DNA from: Bacillota bacterium
GTDB taxonomy: Bacteria > Bacillota > Sulfobacillia > Sulfobacillales > Sulfobacillaceae
Assembly: GCA_021792935.1 (NCBI GenBank)
Contig: JAJYTS010000010.1
Coordinates: 1-35,015, forward strand
Direction of reading: 5' to 3'
DNA length: 35,015 nt
The notes under the pieces are model-generated. The model saw only the letters and a list, made by a program, of their open reading frames with translations. It searched no databases and was not told where the DNA came from. Positions 1 through 8,214 of the stretch are shown piece after piece; position 1 is the stretch's first letter; each line of letters begins with the position of its first letter. A program made the translations under genes and the position numbers.

Positions 1-2
1 CC

Positions 3-1724
3 ATGTTCAACATCAATAACATATCCGGAAACCCGGGCAATGCCATCGCGGGAATTGGTGGCATGGCGCTCTTCAATCTCAACCAAGAGATGGTCGCCCT
101 CGTGCACAGGAAGCGCTTGCCGCTCCACTTCCGCGCGCGGCCCTACCGCCACGAATTCAACGCGGTTCATATCGACCGCTTCCACCCCGCGTACAAAAAC
201 CGACCGGCCGGCATCATGCTCCAATAGACGAAGGTTGCTCCCTCCCGGCCCAATGAGATGAGCGGCGACCAGAGGATGGGTTTCCACCAGAACAGCCTCG
301 GCGTCTGTTTCCCGAAACTTTTCCATAATCCGATAGCGCACCCGCCGCGCCACCACATCCTCCGACAACACATGGCCCCGTCCCTCACAGACCGGGCAGA
401 CCCGCGTCAACTGATTCAACAATGACTCTCGAACCTTTTTGCGGGTCATTTCCAAAAGGCCTAAACGGGTCAGCCCCAGCACTGTCACGCGCGTGCGATC
501 TCCCCGCAGTGCCCGTTGGAACGTCTTAATGACGTCTCCCTGGTCGGCCTCATTCTCCATGTCAATAAAGTCCACCACGATGATGCCGCTAATATCGCGT
601 AGGCGAAGCTGGCGGGCAATTTCCACCGCCGCCTCCTTATTGGTGGCTAACACGGTATCAGAAAGATCGGTGGTCCCCACATTCTTTCCCGTATTCACAT
701 CAATAACCGTCAACGCTTCGGTTTCGTCAATCACCAGATATCCGCCGCACTTCAACCAGACCCGCCGCTTTAAGGCGCGATCCAATTCCGCCTCGATCCC
801 CCGCGCCTCAAACAGAGGCACCGCGCCTTGATAGAGCTCGATGCGGCTTTTCAATCCTGGAGACAGCGATTGCGCCAATTCCCGCGCCTTAATATAGGCA
901 TGGGGGTCATCAATGATGAAGCGGTCGACCCTTTCGTCCAAATGGTCCCTTAAGGTTTTGGCGATAAGACCGGCTTCCCGGTGCAGCATTTGCGGAGCCC
1001 GGGTAACTCTGCTCTTATGGCGAACTCGCGACCACACTCTGCGCAAATAGGCCAAATCCCGGCTCAGGGCACGCTGCGACGCCCCTTCCGCCACCGTCCG
1101 AACAATCAGGCCCATGCCCTTCGGCCTCAATCTTTCCGCCATTTCCCGAAGCCGATCACGTTCCCGCTCGCTGTCAATACGGCGCGACACCCCGACCGTC
1201 TCCGAATAAGGGGTTAACACCAAGAATCTGCCCGGCAGACTGATGTCGGTCGTGATTCGCGCCCCTTTATTGCCAATGGGCTCCTTGGCGATTTGCACCA
1301 CAACTTCTTGCCCGACCTTCACCACTTCTTGGATAGGACGGGACTTCTTGCGGTCACGGTCCTCGGCATGCGCATCATCCACATATAAGAAAGCATTCTT
1401 CTCCAACCCTAGGTTAACAAATGCCGCCCGCATTCCTGGAAGCACATTTTCCACGCGACCCTTATAAATATTTCCCGCCGCCTGGTCCTCATCCTCATGC
1501 GCCATATAAAACTCGACCAGTTGACCGTCTTCCATGATGGCTAAGCGACTTTCATGAGGACCATAATTGATGAGAAGTTCCTTAAAAATTTTTGGTTCCG
1601 GTTCACGAAGGACGCTATCCGTTGCCACGTCCCCCAGGGATTGTTCGCCGGCCCCATCCTCCGCCGTGTCAGATCCCGCTAAGGCTGGCAGAATCCCCCA
1701 ACGGCGACGCTTGCGCCGTGGCAT
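3..1724 (-). CDS. rng: Ribonuclease E/G family endoribonuclease (3' end beyond the left edge)
   Basis: Single-strand-specific endoribonuclease of the RNase E/G family, acting in rRNA maturation and mRNA decay. About 574 codons are visible; the frame is still open at the left edge, so the C-terminus is missing. An S1-type segment lies near residues 80-115 (GNIYKGRVENVLPGM). The metal-binding catalytic region carries VIDVNTGK and IVVDFIDME, the two aspartate motifs of the family. The zinc-link CPVCEGRG follows. The visible end looks like a small beta-rich TRAM-like domain, which is an inference. The N-terminus is short and very basic (MPRRKRRRWG). The start ATG at 1724 is preceded by an AAGGG ribosome site. 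The gene lies downstream of the SpoIVFB-like gene, as in Bacillota where rng precedes rplU. Confidence 0.93.
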   Translation of the reverse strand, partial: MPRRKRRRWGILPALAGSDTAEDGAGEQSLGDVATDSVLREPEPKIFKELLINYGPHESRLAIMEDGQLVEFYMAHEDEDQAAGNIYKGRVENVLPGMRAAFVNLGLEKNAFLYVDDAHAEDRDRKKSRPIQEVVKVGQEVVVQIAKEPIGNKGARITTDISLPGRFLVLTPYSETVGVSRRIDSERERDRLREMAERLRPKGMGLIVRTVAEGASQRALSRDLAYLRRVWSRVRHKSRVTRAPQMLHREAGLIAKTLRDHLDERVDRFIIDDPHAYIKARELAQSLSPGLKSRIELYQGAVPLFEARGIEAELDRALKRRVWLKCGGYLVIDETEALTVIDVNTGKNVGTTDLSDTVLATNKEAAVEIARQLRLRDISGIIVVDFIDMENEADQGDVIKTFQRALRGDRTRVTVLGLTRLGLLEMTRKKVRESLLNQLTRVCPVCEGRGHVLSEDVVARRVRYRIMEKFRETDAEAVLVETHPLVAAHLIGPGGSNLRLLEHDAGRSVFVRGVEAVDMNRVEFVAVGPRAEVERQALPVHEGDHLLVEIEERHATNSRDGIARVSGYVIDVEH

Positions 1725-1828
1725 AATATATCCCTTCCCTTTTCGCGATATCTATTGATTTGTTCATCGTGCCCTGCACACACCAAAATACAGCTCTAAA
1801 AACTCTCCTTACCTCATGCTGACCGCCC

Positions 1829-1855
1829 ATTATCACGACAATCCTAAAATTTCAA
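1829..1855 (-). promoter_or_regulatory. Possible sigma-A promoter for rng
   Basis: Read on the minus strand, a TTGAAA box is followed after 15 bases by GATAAT. The spacing is shorter than the ideal 17, so this is a weak call. It lies in the 216-base gap between the M50 protease gene and rng, about 100 bases upstream of the rng start. Confidence 0.3.
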
Positions 1856-1940
1856 ACTTTTACGAGGCGAACCTTCATGATCCGATGCGCTCTCATCCCC
1901 ATGATACCATTTCACCCCTCCGCGTCAATTGAGACCCCCT

Positions 1941-2807
1941 TTATAACAAGTCCCCCAAAGGACAGGAAGGCCCGCGCTCTTGCAGGGCGCGTAGCAAGGC
2001 ATCCTCGTACACCACCCCCAAAGGGTGCATATCTGGACCCAACACCACCACCCGGTGATATTTCAAGGGACGCATCACCCGAATCACCTCGATCACTTGA
2101 ACTTGGGAATAAGCCGCAAAGTCATCCACCATCCACAAAGGTCGCCTTTGAAACCCTAGTAGTCGCGCCGCCAAATCGCGGACCGCCAGGTAAGGGGCAT
2201 GCCGCGATGATTGATAGGCGCCCCAGTACAGAAATACGGAAAACACCCCTAATCCCAGGTTTATCCCGCCAAAAGCCAACGAGGCCAGCATCCCCGCGAA
2301 AAGTATGCGCGCAAGCCATAGGCCTCCCTCACGAACACGGATTTCCGCCGCGCTATATCCCACGGTGCGGGCAAGATAAAGGCGGGCTAGCCGCCCCCCG
2401 TCCAAGGGTGCCACCGGCAAAAGATTTAAGGCGCCAATGGCCAAGTTGGCCGTTACAAAAAGATTGGCGTTGTGGGCGTCAATGGGAAGCAGCGCCATAA
2501 AGGCCCATACCACCGCCGCCCACAGGAAATTGAGCAGGGGACCCGCCATAGCCACCATCGTTTCCACATAGGGGTCTTCCGCCTCCAATCCCTGAATGTC
2601 GGCCATTCCCCCAAAGGGCCAAATCTCAATCCGGGTGACCTGCAGACCATAAAGGTCGGCGACTACCGCATGCGACAGTTCGTGCAAGGTGACGGCGATG
2701 AACCCTATCAGCATAACCTGGCCGTTACCCACGATCCAATAAATTACCGCCACCAAAATAAATAGAGGATTAATGCGTATGCGACGCCAAAGCCCGGAAG
2801 CGGCCAT
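1941..2807 (-). CDS. spoIVFB: SpoIVFB-like M50 site-2 membrane metalloprotease
   Basis: Intramembrane zinc metalloprotease of family M50. In Bacillus the homologue cleaves pro-sigma-K in the outer forespore membrane. The 288-residue protein has hydrophobic N-terminal segments, the zinc motif HELSH at residues 42-46, and the third-ligand motif PLDGG with Asp136. A C-terminal soluble portion after about residue 205 resembles the regulatory CBS-like tail of SpoIVFB. The start lies one base after the stop of the upstream SpoIVFA-like gene, so the two are translationally coupled, as in the spoIVFA-spoIVFB operon. Non-sporulation M50 proteases share these motifs; the assignment to SpoIVFB rests on the gene pair and the min/mre neighbourhood. 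Confidence 0.85.
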   Translation of the reverse strand: MAASGLWRRIRINPLFILVAVIYWIVGNGQVMLIGFIAVTLHELSHAVVADLYGLQVTRIEIWPFGGMADIQGLEAEDPYVETMVAMAGPLLNFLWAAVVWAFMALLPIDAHNANLFVTANLAIGALNLLPVAPLDGGRLARLYLARTVGYSAAEIRVREGGLWLARILFAGMLASLAFGGINLGLGVFSVFLYWGAYQSSRHAPYLAVRDLAARLLGFQRRPLWMVDDFAAYSQVQVIEVIRVMRPLKYHRVVVLGPDMHPLGVVYEDALLRALQERGPSCPLGDLL

Positions 2808-2808
2808 A

Positions 2809-3429
2809 TTAGGGGCGGGTCCAAGAAGTTCCGTATAGATCGGCGGATAACGGATTTAAAGGGTATCCGGAGCGCGTCACGTCAATTGTCAACCGGGTTG
2901 ATTGCGTAGTGCCGATAGACGCGGCTGGTGAAAGAGCGGAATGGGGGGAAACGAGAGAATGAACAGGAAAAACCCGTATGCGATAGGGGCCCGCCACCAA
3001 ATTAACAACATTTCCCCCCGTGGAGACGACCCGGCTGGCCACTCCCGCAACAATAGAGCGGTGACGGAGCACCCCGAGAATAACCCCCGGTTCAAACTGA
3101 GCACTGGCGCCACTGCCGTGCCATCCAAACGCACGCACGAGCGAGGCGTGAGAAAGAGGCGACGCCCAAGTCGCCTTTCTAGGCGGCGACGCGGCCGGGA
3201 GCCCGAAAAACTCTGTTGGCCAATGCCAATGCGGCGGGACCCGCGTCGTGGTCCGCATCCAATGCCGCGCCTGTCCCTGAACCAGAACAGCGACCCGCCC
3301 AGAGGTGTGGAAAATAAGGGCCAGCATAAGCAGCGCCAACCCAGCCGCCAGCCAACGGACCCACCAAAACGACGGCAGGACGCTCATAGGCGTAGACGGG
3401 TAGTCTGGCACCGGTTCCGGTTTCTCCAT
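2809..3429 (-). CDS. spoIVFA: SpoIVFA-like membrane protein with degenerate M23 (LytM-like) domain
   Basis: Probable partner and regulator of the adjacent M50 protease. The protein (206 residues from the chosen start) has one clear transmembrane helix around residues 22-45 and an outer domain. In that domain, short beta segments of the pattern GVASRVVSTGGNVV ... IRVFPVHSL resemble a LytM/M23 fold. I do not see the HxH and HxxxD zinc residues of active M23 peptidases. SpoIVFA is likewise a catalytically dead M23-like protein. The start is set at ATG 3429, because GGAGGG lies six bases upstream. The ATG at 3435 would sit directly on that ribosome site. Sequence similarity alone is weak; context drives the call. 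Confidence 0.65.
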   Translation of the reverse strand: MEKPEPVPDYPSTPMSVLPSFWWVRWLAAGLALLMLALIFHTSGRVAVLVQGQARHWMRTTTRVPPHWHWPTEFFGLPAASPPRKATWASPLSHASLVRAFGWHGSGASAQFEPGVILGVLRHRSIVAGVASRVVSTGGNVVNLVAGPYRIRVFPVHSLVSPHSALSPAASIGTTQSTRLTIDVTRSGYPLNPLSADLYGTSWTRP

Positions 3430-3482
3430 TTCCATCCCTCCGCCACCACTCTATGTGAGAGAAGGCGAAGACATGTCCAAAA

Positions 3483-4343
3483 TCAGATTAAGGGGGAGTA
3501 ATAGATGGCCAGGGAGTGAGGCAAAAGGCCATAATCAAGGAGCCAGCGAGAATCTTGGCGGGTTACCTCATGCTGAAGAAAAGCCCATTCCTCGCCCGTT
3601 AAAATAGGCCCGACACGTCCCAGCTTGTTCAATACATAAAAGGCAAAGCGCCTGGGAATGCGGACGGTAAGAATGCGAAAAAGGTGGATGTCACGCGCCA
3701 TATGCCGCACCACATCTTCCAGCTTCATACTTTGCGGCCCGCCCAAATCATAGATTTGTCCGATGGACCGATCGAGCCATAACGACCGCAAAACAATTTC
3801 CGCCACGTCACCAACATAAACCGGCTGAATCAAGGGCTTGGTGTCCGGCAACACCGCCCAGGGACGATTAGCTGCCTCCTCTAAACGCCGAAAAGTGCGG
3901 GAACCCGGTCCAAACATTAAGTGCGGGCGCAAAATCGTATACTCAAGTCCAGACTTTACGACAATTTGCTCCGCGTTCCATTTGCTCCGCTGAAAGCGAG
4001 TGGGCGCATGCATGCCGGCACCCATGGCACTAATATAAATGAATCGGGTGATCCCGCTTCGCCGCGCTTCATCGACAATTCGGCGGGTGCCCTCCTCATG
4101 CAAGGCCTCCACTTCATCCGTTTCTCCCGGATGATGGCCCGCGCAATGCACCACCGCGTCATACACCAGCGGCGGTCCCACAAAATCCTCATCGCGCAAC
4201 AAATCGCCCACAACCGGAACAGCCGCCAAGTCCTCATTAATCTGACGGGTGAGGCCCACCGCGCGATACCCCATCCGCATAAGACGCAGACAGACTTCTT
4301 GCCCTAAAAAACCTGTTGCTCCCGTGACCAACACGTTACGCAT
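3483..4343 (-). CDS. Atypical NAD(P)-dependent SDR / epimerase-like protein
   Basis: Extended or atypical short-chain dehydrogenase with an N-terminal Rossmann fold, showing TGATGFLG at residues 7-14. It resembles the NDUFA9-like / NAD(P)-binding group. A segment reading YISAMGAG and then FQRSKWNAE occupies the usual catalytic region: Lys is kept, but the Tyr of YxxxK is replaced by Phe. Later, LRPHLMFGPG matches the substrate-pocket motif of these proteins. It may therefore be a dinucleotide-binding scaffold or quinone-related factor and not an active epimerase. An upstream extension to 4427 is possible, but AGGAGG lies eight bases before ATG 4343 and the extension would overlap the small gene at 4381-4545. 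The substrate is unknown. Confidence 0.85.
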   Translation of the reverse strand: MRNVLVTGATGFLGQEVCLRLMRMGYRAVGLTRQINEDLAAVPVVGDLLRDEDFVGPPLVYDAVVHCAGHHPGETDEVEALHEEGTRRIVDEARRSGITRFIYISAMGAGMHAPTRFQRSKWNAEQIVVKSGLEYTILRPHLMFGPGSRTFRRLEEAANRPWAVLPDTKPLIQPVYVGDVAEIVLRSLWLDRSIGQIYDLGGPQSMKLEDVVRHMARDIHLFRILTVRIPRRFAFYVLNKLGRVGPILTGEEWAFLQHEVTRQDSRWLLDYGLLPHSLAIYYSPLI

Positions 4344-4380
4344 GCAAATCCTCCTGCCGCTTGTTTCACCATCGACAGCT

Positions 4381-4545
4381 TTAATCCTTCTTTTGCCGAA
4401 CCGTTTTTTGCCGCGGCTTGCGCGCATTGAGAAGAATGCGTCTCTCGATGGCGGTCAGACGGGAATGAATACGCGAGAGATACAAAAAAATCCCGCCCAA
4501 CAAGGCCGCGTCTAATGCCAGCAACACGATTCCATCAGTATGCAT
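4381..4545 (-). CDS. Small single-pass membrane protein, 54 aa
   Basis: Uncharacterised small ORF between rodA and the SDR gene. It begins at ATG 4545 behind a GGGGGATT ribosome site and ends with TAA at 4381. Residues 5-24 (GIVLLALDAALLGGIFLYLS) form one hydrophobic helix. The tail is strongly basic (RKPRQKTVRQKKD), suggesting a membrane peptide with a positively charged cytoplasmic end. It sits 39 bases from the rodA stop and 37 bases before the SDR start, in the same orientation, so it is probably cotranscribed. The layout recalls CcmD-like or other membrane-anchoring peptides, but I recognise no family. Confidence 0.6.
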   Translation of the reverse strand: MHTDGIVLLALDAALLGGIFLYLSRIHSRLTAIERRILLNARKPRQKTVRQKKD

Positions 4546-4584
4546 GCTAATCCCCCGGGAATGATAATCGTTCGCCAGCGAGGC

Positions 4585-5799
4585 CTATGAACGCGAGGGC
4601 GGGACGGTGATCTCTCCATCCACCCCTTCACCGCTCGGCAGCAAAGAAACGGTTTTGGCCACGGCAGGCTTATAATTCTGGCTCTTGCGACGACCATACA
4701 CATTCAAAAGCAATCCGATTCCGGCCGCGTCGGCCAAAAAAGCTGAACCGCCGTAACTCATAAAGGGCAGCGGCACGCCCGCCACAGGCATTATGCCCGT
4801 GGCCATCCCCGCACTTTCCAGCACGTGAAAGGCAAGGAGGGAAACGACGCCAATGGCCAACAACGTCCCAAACCGATCTTTGGCTTGAAAGGCGATATAA
4901 GTGCCGCGAGCTAGGACCACCAAAAACGCCGCAAGGATGGCAATCGACCCCACAAAGCCCATCACTTCGCCCACCGAGGCAAAAATAAAGTCGGTATAGG
5001 ATTCCGGTAAAAACCCCAGCAGATTGGCTTGGGCTCCCGCCAGTCCGCCGCCCCACAACCCGCCCGCTCCCACCGCGATGCGCGATTGAATGACGTTAAA
5101 CCCGGCCCCCAGGGGCGCGCTGTAGGGATTGAGAAATATTAGCAGTCGTTTTAATTGATAGTCATGCATGATGGGAATGGGGATGCCCAGGCGATAGTGC
5201 AAATAAATCCACAACACCATGAGGCCTAGCCCGGCGGGAAAGATGAGCATTTTGGTCCACGGCACGCCCGCCATATAAAACATCCCCACCGTGATGGCGG
5301 CAAATGCCAAAGTGGTGCCGAGGTCCGGCTGTTTAAGCACCAGTAGCATGGGTATGCCCACATGAACGAGAGGCGATACGATATCACGCCACCGGTTCAA
5401 ACTCTTTTTGCGATCCAGATGATTCGCCAAGGTGATAATGACGGCAATCTTGGCAAATTCCGACGGCTGCAGTTGAAAAGGCCCCAATTGAATCCACCGC
5501 TGCGCGCCCAAGGCGGATTGCCCGTGAATTAACACATAAGCCAAAAGCGCCACGGCAAACCAATAGATGTAAGGACTTAATTTCTTCAACTTGGCGTAAT
5601 CAACCCAGGCGACCACCACTAAAGCGATGGTGCCCGCAAAAATCCACATGAGCTGCCGCTTGACAAAATAAAACGGATCATGGGCTGGCACCAACGAACG
5701 GGTCGCGTTGGCAATCACAAATAAGGATACCGCCGCTAAAAGATACATCAACGCCACGGTAAAAAAGTCAATTTGAAAGCGCGCTCGTCGCCCTCCCAT
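4585..5799 (-). CDS. rodA: RodA, SEDS-family peptidoglycan glycosyltransferase
   Basis: Polytopic SEDS protein that polymerises lipid II glycan strands during lateral wall growth, paired with a class B PBP and the MreBCD complex. The 404-residue protein has about ten hydrophobic segments. It carries the SEDS signatures GAQRWIQLGPFQLQPSEFAKI near residues 98-118, and PLPFMSYGGSA near the C-terminus. The start ATG at 5799 has GGAGGT six bases upstream. It could be named FtsW, but the position after minE/minD and near mreBCD favours RodA. The last 35 or so residues form a soluble tail. Confidence 0.93.
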   Translation of the reverse strand: MGGRRARFQIDFFTVALMYLLAAVSLFVIANATRSLVPAHDPFYFVKRQLMWIFAGTIALVVVAWVDYAKLKKLSPYIYWFAVALLAYVLIHGQSALGAQRWIQLGPFQLQPSEFAKIAVIITLANHLDRKKSLNRWRDIVSPLVHVGIPMLLVLKQPDLGTTLAFAAITVGMFYMAGVPWTKMLIFPAGLGLMVLWIYLHYRLGIPIPIMHDYQLKRLLIFLNPYSAPLGAGFNVIQSRIAVGAGGLWGGGLAGAQANLLGFLPESYTDFIFASVGEVMGFVGSIAILAAFLVVLARGTYIAFQAKDRFGTLLAIGVVSLLAFHVLESAGMATGIMPVAGVPLPFMSYGGSAFLADAAGIGLLLNVYGRRKSQNYKPAVAKTVSLLPSGEGVDGEITVPPSRS

Positions 5800-5903
5800 G
5801 GCGTTACCTCCAAGAACCGCTTATAGTGTAAATCCCAAAAAGGGGCCAAGGGCTCAAGCTGCCATCAAACGCCGCGCCCCGCAGGGTTTGCTCGTCCCAC
5901 CAT

Positions 5904-6170
5904 TTATAGCATGCGCCCAGCCTTTTTCTTAATGGGAATGTTCGCCACCAATGCCATCGCATCGTCATTGCGCGAAAAGTCTACCCGAAAACCCTGATCG
6001 TCAATGTCCAAATATTGCGAGATGACTTTGAGGAGGTCATTTTTAAGATTCTCCAACGCCTGCGGCGAGAGGCTGGCCCGATCATGCACCAGTACCAGGC
6101 GAAGCCGTTCCTTAGCCACATCTTTGCTCGCGTCTTCCCGCCCAAACACCCGCGCGAACAAATCAAACAT
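5904..6170 (-). CDS. minE: MinE, cell division topological specificity factor
   Basis: MinE stimulates the MinD ATPase and drives Min oscillation. The 88-residue protein begins MFDLFARVFG, an amphipathic N-terminal membrane-targeting stretch. It continues with AKERLRLVLVHDR, the MinD-binding segment, and ends with a topological-specificity domain containing VISQYLDIDDQG. An in-frame GTG at 6191 would overlap the end of minD. I choose ATG 6170 because a GGGGGGAA ribosome site lies just upstream. MinE is common in Gram-negatives and present in some Clostridia, while Bacillus uses DivIVA/MinJ instead. Confidence 0.93.
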   Translation of the reverse strand: MFDLFARVFGREDASKDVAKERLRLVLVHDRASLSPQALENLKNDLLKVISQYLDIDDQGFRVDFSRNDDAMALVANIPIKKKAGRML

Positions 6171-6187
6171 GGCGTTCCCCCCGCGGC

Positions 6188-6991
6188 TCACCCCTTAATC
6201 CCCATTATCTTGCGCAACCGTCCGAAGAACCCCGCACTCTCATCGTCCAATTTCATCAACGGCACATTCTCACCGGTAAGCCGCCGGGAAATATTACGGT
6301 ACGCCTCACCGGCCCGCGACTGGGCATTCAACAGCGCCGGTTCGCCTCGGTTGGTGGACACAACGATGAACTCGTCATCGGGAACCACACCCAATAACTC
6401 AATCGCCAATATCTCAATCATATCGTTAATATCCATCATATCGCCTTTTTTGACCATGCTGGGACGAATACGATTGACAATGAGTAAAGGATGATGCTTC
6501 TCCTCGGCCTCCAACAGGCCGATAATGCGATCAGCGTCCCTCACCGACGATACTTCGGGGGTAGCCACCACTATCGCCTTATCGGACCCCGCCACCGCGT
6601 TTTTAAAGCCCTGTTCAATACCCGCCGGGCAGTCAATGAGGACAAAATCAAACTCCTCCTTCATGGCGGTGACCAGATCCCGCATCTGCGCGGGAGTCAC
6701 GGCCGTCTTGTCCCGGGTCTGCGCGGCTGGCAACAAGTAAAGATTCTCATTAAACCGCTTGTCCTTGATCAAGGCATTCTTCAACTTGGCAAATCCTTCA
6801 ACCACATCCACCAAATCGTATACGATACGATTCTCCAATCCCATAACCACGTCCAGATTTCTCAGACCGATGTCCGCGTCAATTAGGGCAACTTTTTTCC
6901 CTGCCTGCGCCAACCCCGCCCCGATGTTGGCCGTGGTGGTAGTTTTGCCGACGCCCCCCTTTCCCGAGGTAATAACTATGGCTTCGCCCAT
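6188..6991 (-). CDS. minD: MinD, septum-site determining ATPase
   Basis: Deviant Walker-A ATPase that recruits MinC to the membrane and cycles under MinE control. The 267-residue protein shows the P-loop GKGGVGKTT at residues 10-18, the switch region DADIGLRNLD and the Walker B segment VLIDCPAGI. A C-terminal amphipathic membrane-targeting helix reads FFGRLRKIMGIKG. The ATG at 6991 follows GAGGAGG by nine bases. It lies 36 bases after the minC stop and is followed closely by minE. Confidence 0.97.
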   Translation of the reverse strand: MGEAIVITSGKGGVGKTTTTANIGAGLAQAGKKVALIDADIGLRNLDVVMGLENRIVYDLVDVVEGFAKLKNALIKDKRFNENLYLLPAAQTRDKTAVTPAQMRDLVTAMKEEFDFVLIDCPAGIEQGFKNAVAGSDKAIVVATPEVSSVRDADRIIGLLEAEEKHHPLLIVNRIRPSMVKKGDMMDINDMIEILAIELLGVVPDDEFIVVSTNRGEPALLNAQSRAGEAYRNISRRLTGENVPLMKLDDESAGFFGRLRKIMGIKG

Positions 6992-7026
6992 CTACAACTT
7001 CCTCCTCACATGATGCATGACCACTA

Positions 7027-7572
7027 TCACGGTCCTATCGCTTGCCCATTGGTCAAAACACTGCCTTGCCACCGATCAATAATCACGTGTCCATCTCGCA
7101 CCTCCGCCACCTCCGGCACCTTAGGCAGTTCACCTTGGCCGTGGTCAGGCGCGCGTCCGATATATTGCCCAATCCTTAGTTGCACCGGGTCAAGACGAAA
7201 AGCTGAAACCTTGGCGGAATCATCCCCTCCAGCACCCGCGTGCGCCAGTCCCCTCAGCCACCCCATCACCACGATGTCGCCACCGGCGCAGACCTCCGCC
7301 CCGGGATTGACATCGCCTAACACAACCACATGGCCGTGGTACCACACCTGCTGGCCCGAGCGCAAAGTGCGCTTGACCAATAATGTCGGCTCTTCCGCCC
7401 CTTCATCCTGGTTCCATCCATTGGCTGGTCCCGTACGGATTTTTTTAGCGCGAATGGGAAACGTTTTTCGTCGGGGGCGCCCATTGACCCAGGTCCGCAA
7501 CGTCGCACGCTGCTTGGACCAAGATGGTTCATGGCGCGGCGCCTGAGACTCTCCCTGGCCCGTACGATCCAT
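7027..7572 (-). CDS. minC: MinC, C-terminal domain type; usual N-terminal domain missing
   Basis: Division inhibitor recruited by MinD. Residues about 62-165 fit the MinC C-terminal beta-helix domain: LVKRTLRSGQ, then VVLGDVNPGAEV and GGDIVVMGWLRGLAHAG, which is the MinD-binding and dimerising half. The first 60 residues are a basic, low-complexity stretch (GRPRRKTFPIRAKKIR) and are far too short and dissimilar to be the MinC_N FtsZ-inhibiting domain of about 100 residues. At 181 residues the protein is shorter than typical MinC (about 220-230). ATG 7572 is preceded by AGGGAGGTG at good spacing, so the N-terminus is not simply misplaced. How it inhibits FtsZ is unclear. Confidence 0.88.
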   Translation of the reverse strand: MDRTGQGESQAPRHEPSWSKQRATLRTWVNGRPRRKTFPIRAKKIRTGPANGWNQDEGAEEPTLLVKRTLRSGQQVWYHGHVVVLGDVNPGAEVCAGGDIVVMGWLRGLAHAGAGGDDSAKVSAFRLDPVQLRIGQYIGRAPDHGQGELPKVPEVAEVRDGHVIIDRWQGSVLTNGQAIGP

Positions 7573-7698
7573 AGGCACCTCCCTGGAAAACCCCAGCATT
7601 TTATGAAGTTCTCCCTAAATGGTGGAACTCCTGCAAGCGGCCACGAGAATGCACAACAAAATACTTCCAAAAACATCCATCGCCAAGCGCCCCATTTC

Positions 7699-8214
7699 TC
7701 AATGCGCAACGCGACTGTACTTTTTTTCCACTTCATGACGAGGACGAAAGCCTAAAATTCCCCCAATAGCCGGTGTCACCAGCATGCTGAACAAAAGCCA
7801 CACGGGAAGCGGGCGCATAAAGTCACTCCACGGTATCGCAAGACCGAAAAGATACAAAAGCAACCATTGAAACGGCATCACCAACAGTTGAGATACTCCC
7901 GCCAGCAAACCGGGAACAAACACATTGTCGCGCACAATGCGGGACTCCAGTTGGGCCACCGCGAATCCCAGCAAAGCGTAAGTTAAAGCGTTGAGTCCCC
8001 ACAACCGGCCCGCCCACATATCCTGCATCAATCCTCCCACCAGGCCAGCCACGAGACCCCGCCGGGGGGTTTCATACAAAGCGATAATCACGGTTAGGGG
8101 AAGAATTAAGTTCGGAACATATCCCACCGGAAAAACATGGGGGAAAAGCGCCGTTTGCACGAGAAGGCCCAACACGTCGAGAACGATCCAGGTGGGGAAT
8201 CGAAACTGCCACAT
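7699..8214 (-). CDS. mreD: MreD, rod-shape determining membrane protein
   Basis: Integral membrane component of the elongasome. The 171-residue protein is almost entirely hydrophobic with five or six predicted helices. It carries the MreD-like segment GLVGGLMQDMWAGRLWGLNALTY around residues 56-78. Its ATG overlaps the TAA stop of mreC by one base (TAATG), showing translational coupling. Its function here rests on the mreB-mreC-mreD order as well as on the sequence. Confidence 0.92.
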   Translation of the reverse strand: MWQFRFPTWIVLDVLGLLVQTALFPHVFPVGYVPNLILPLTVIIALYETPRRGLVAGLVGGLMQDMWAGRLWGLNALTYALLGFAVAQLESRIVRDNVFVPGLLAGVSQLLVMPFQWLLLYLFGLAIPWSDFMRPLPVWLLFSMLVTPAIGGILGFRPRHEVEKKYSRVAH

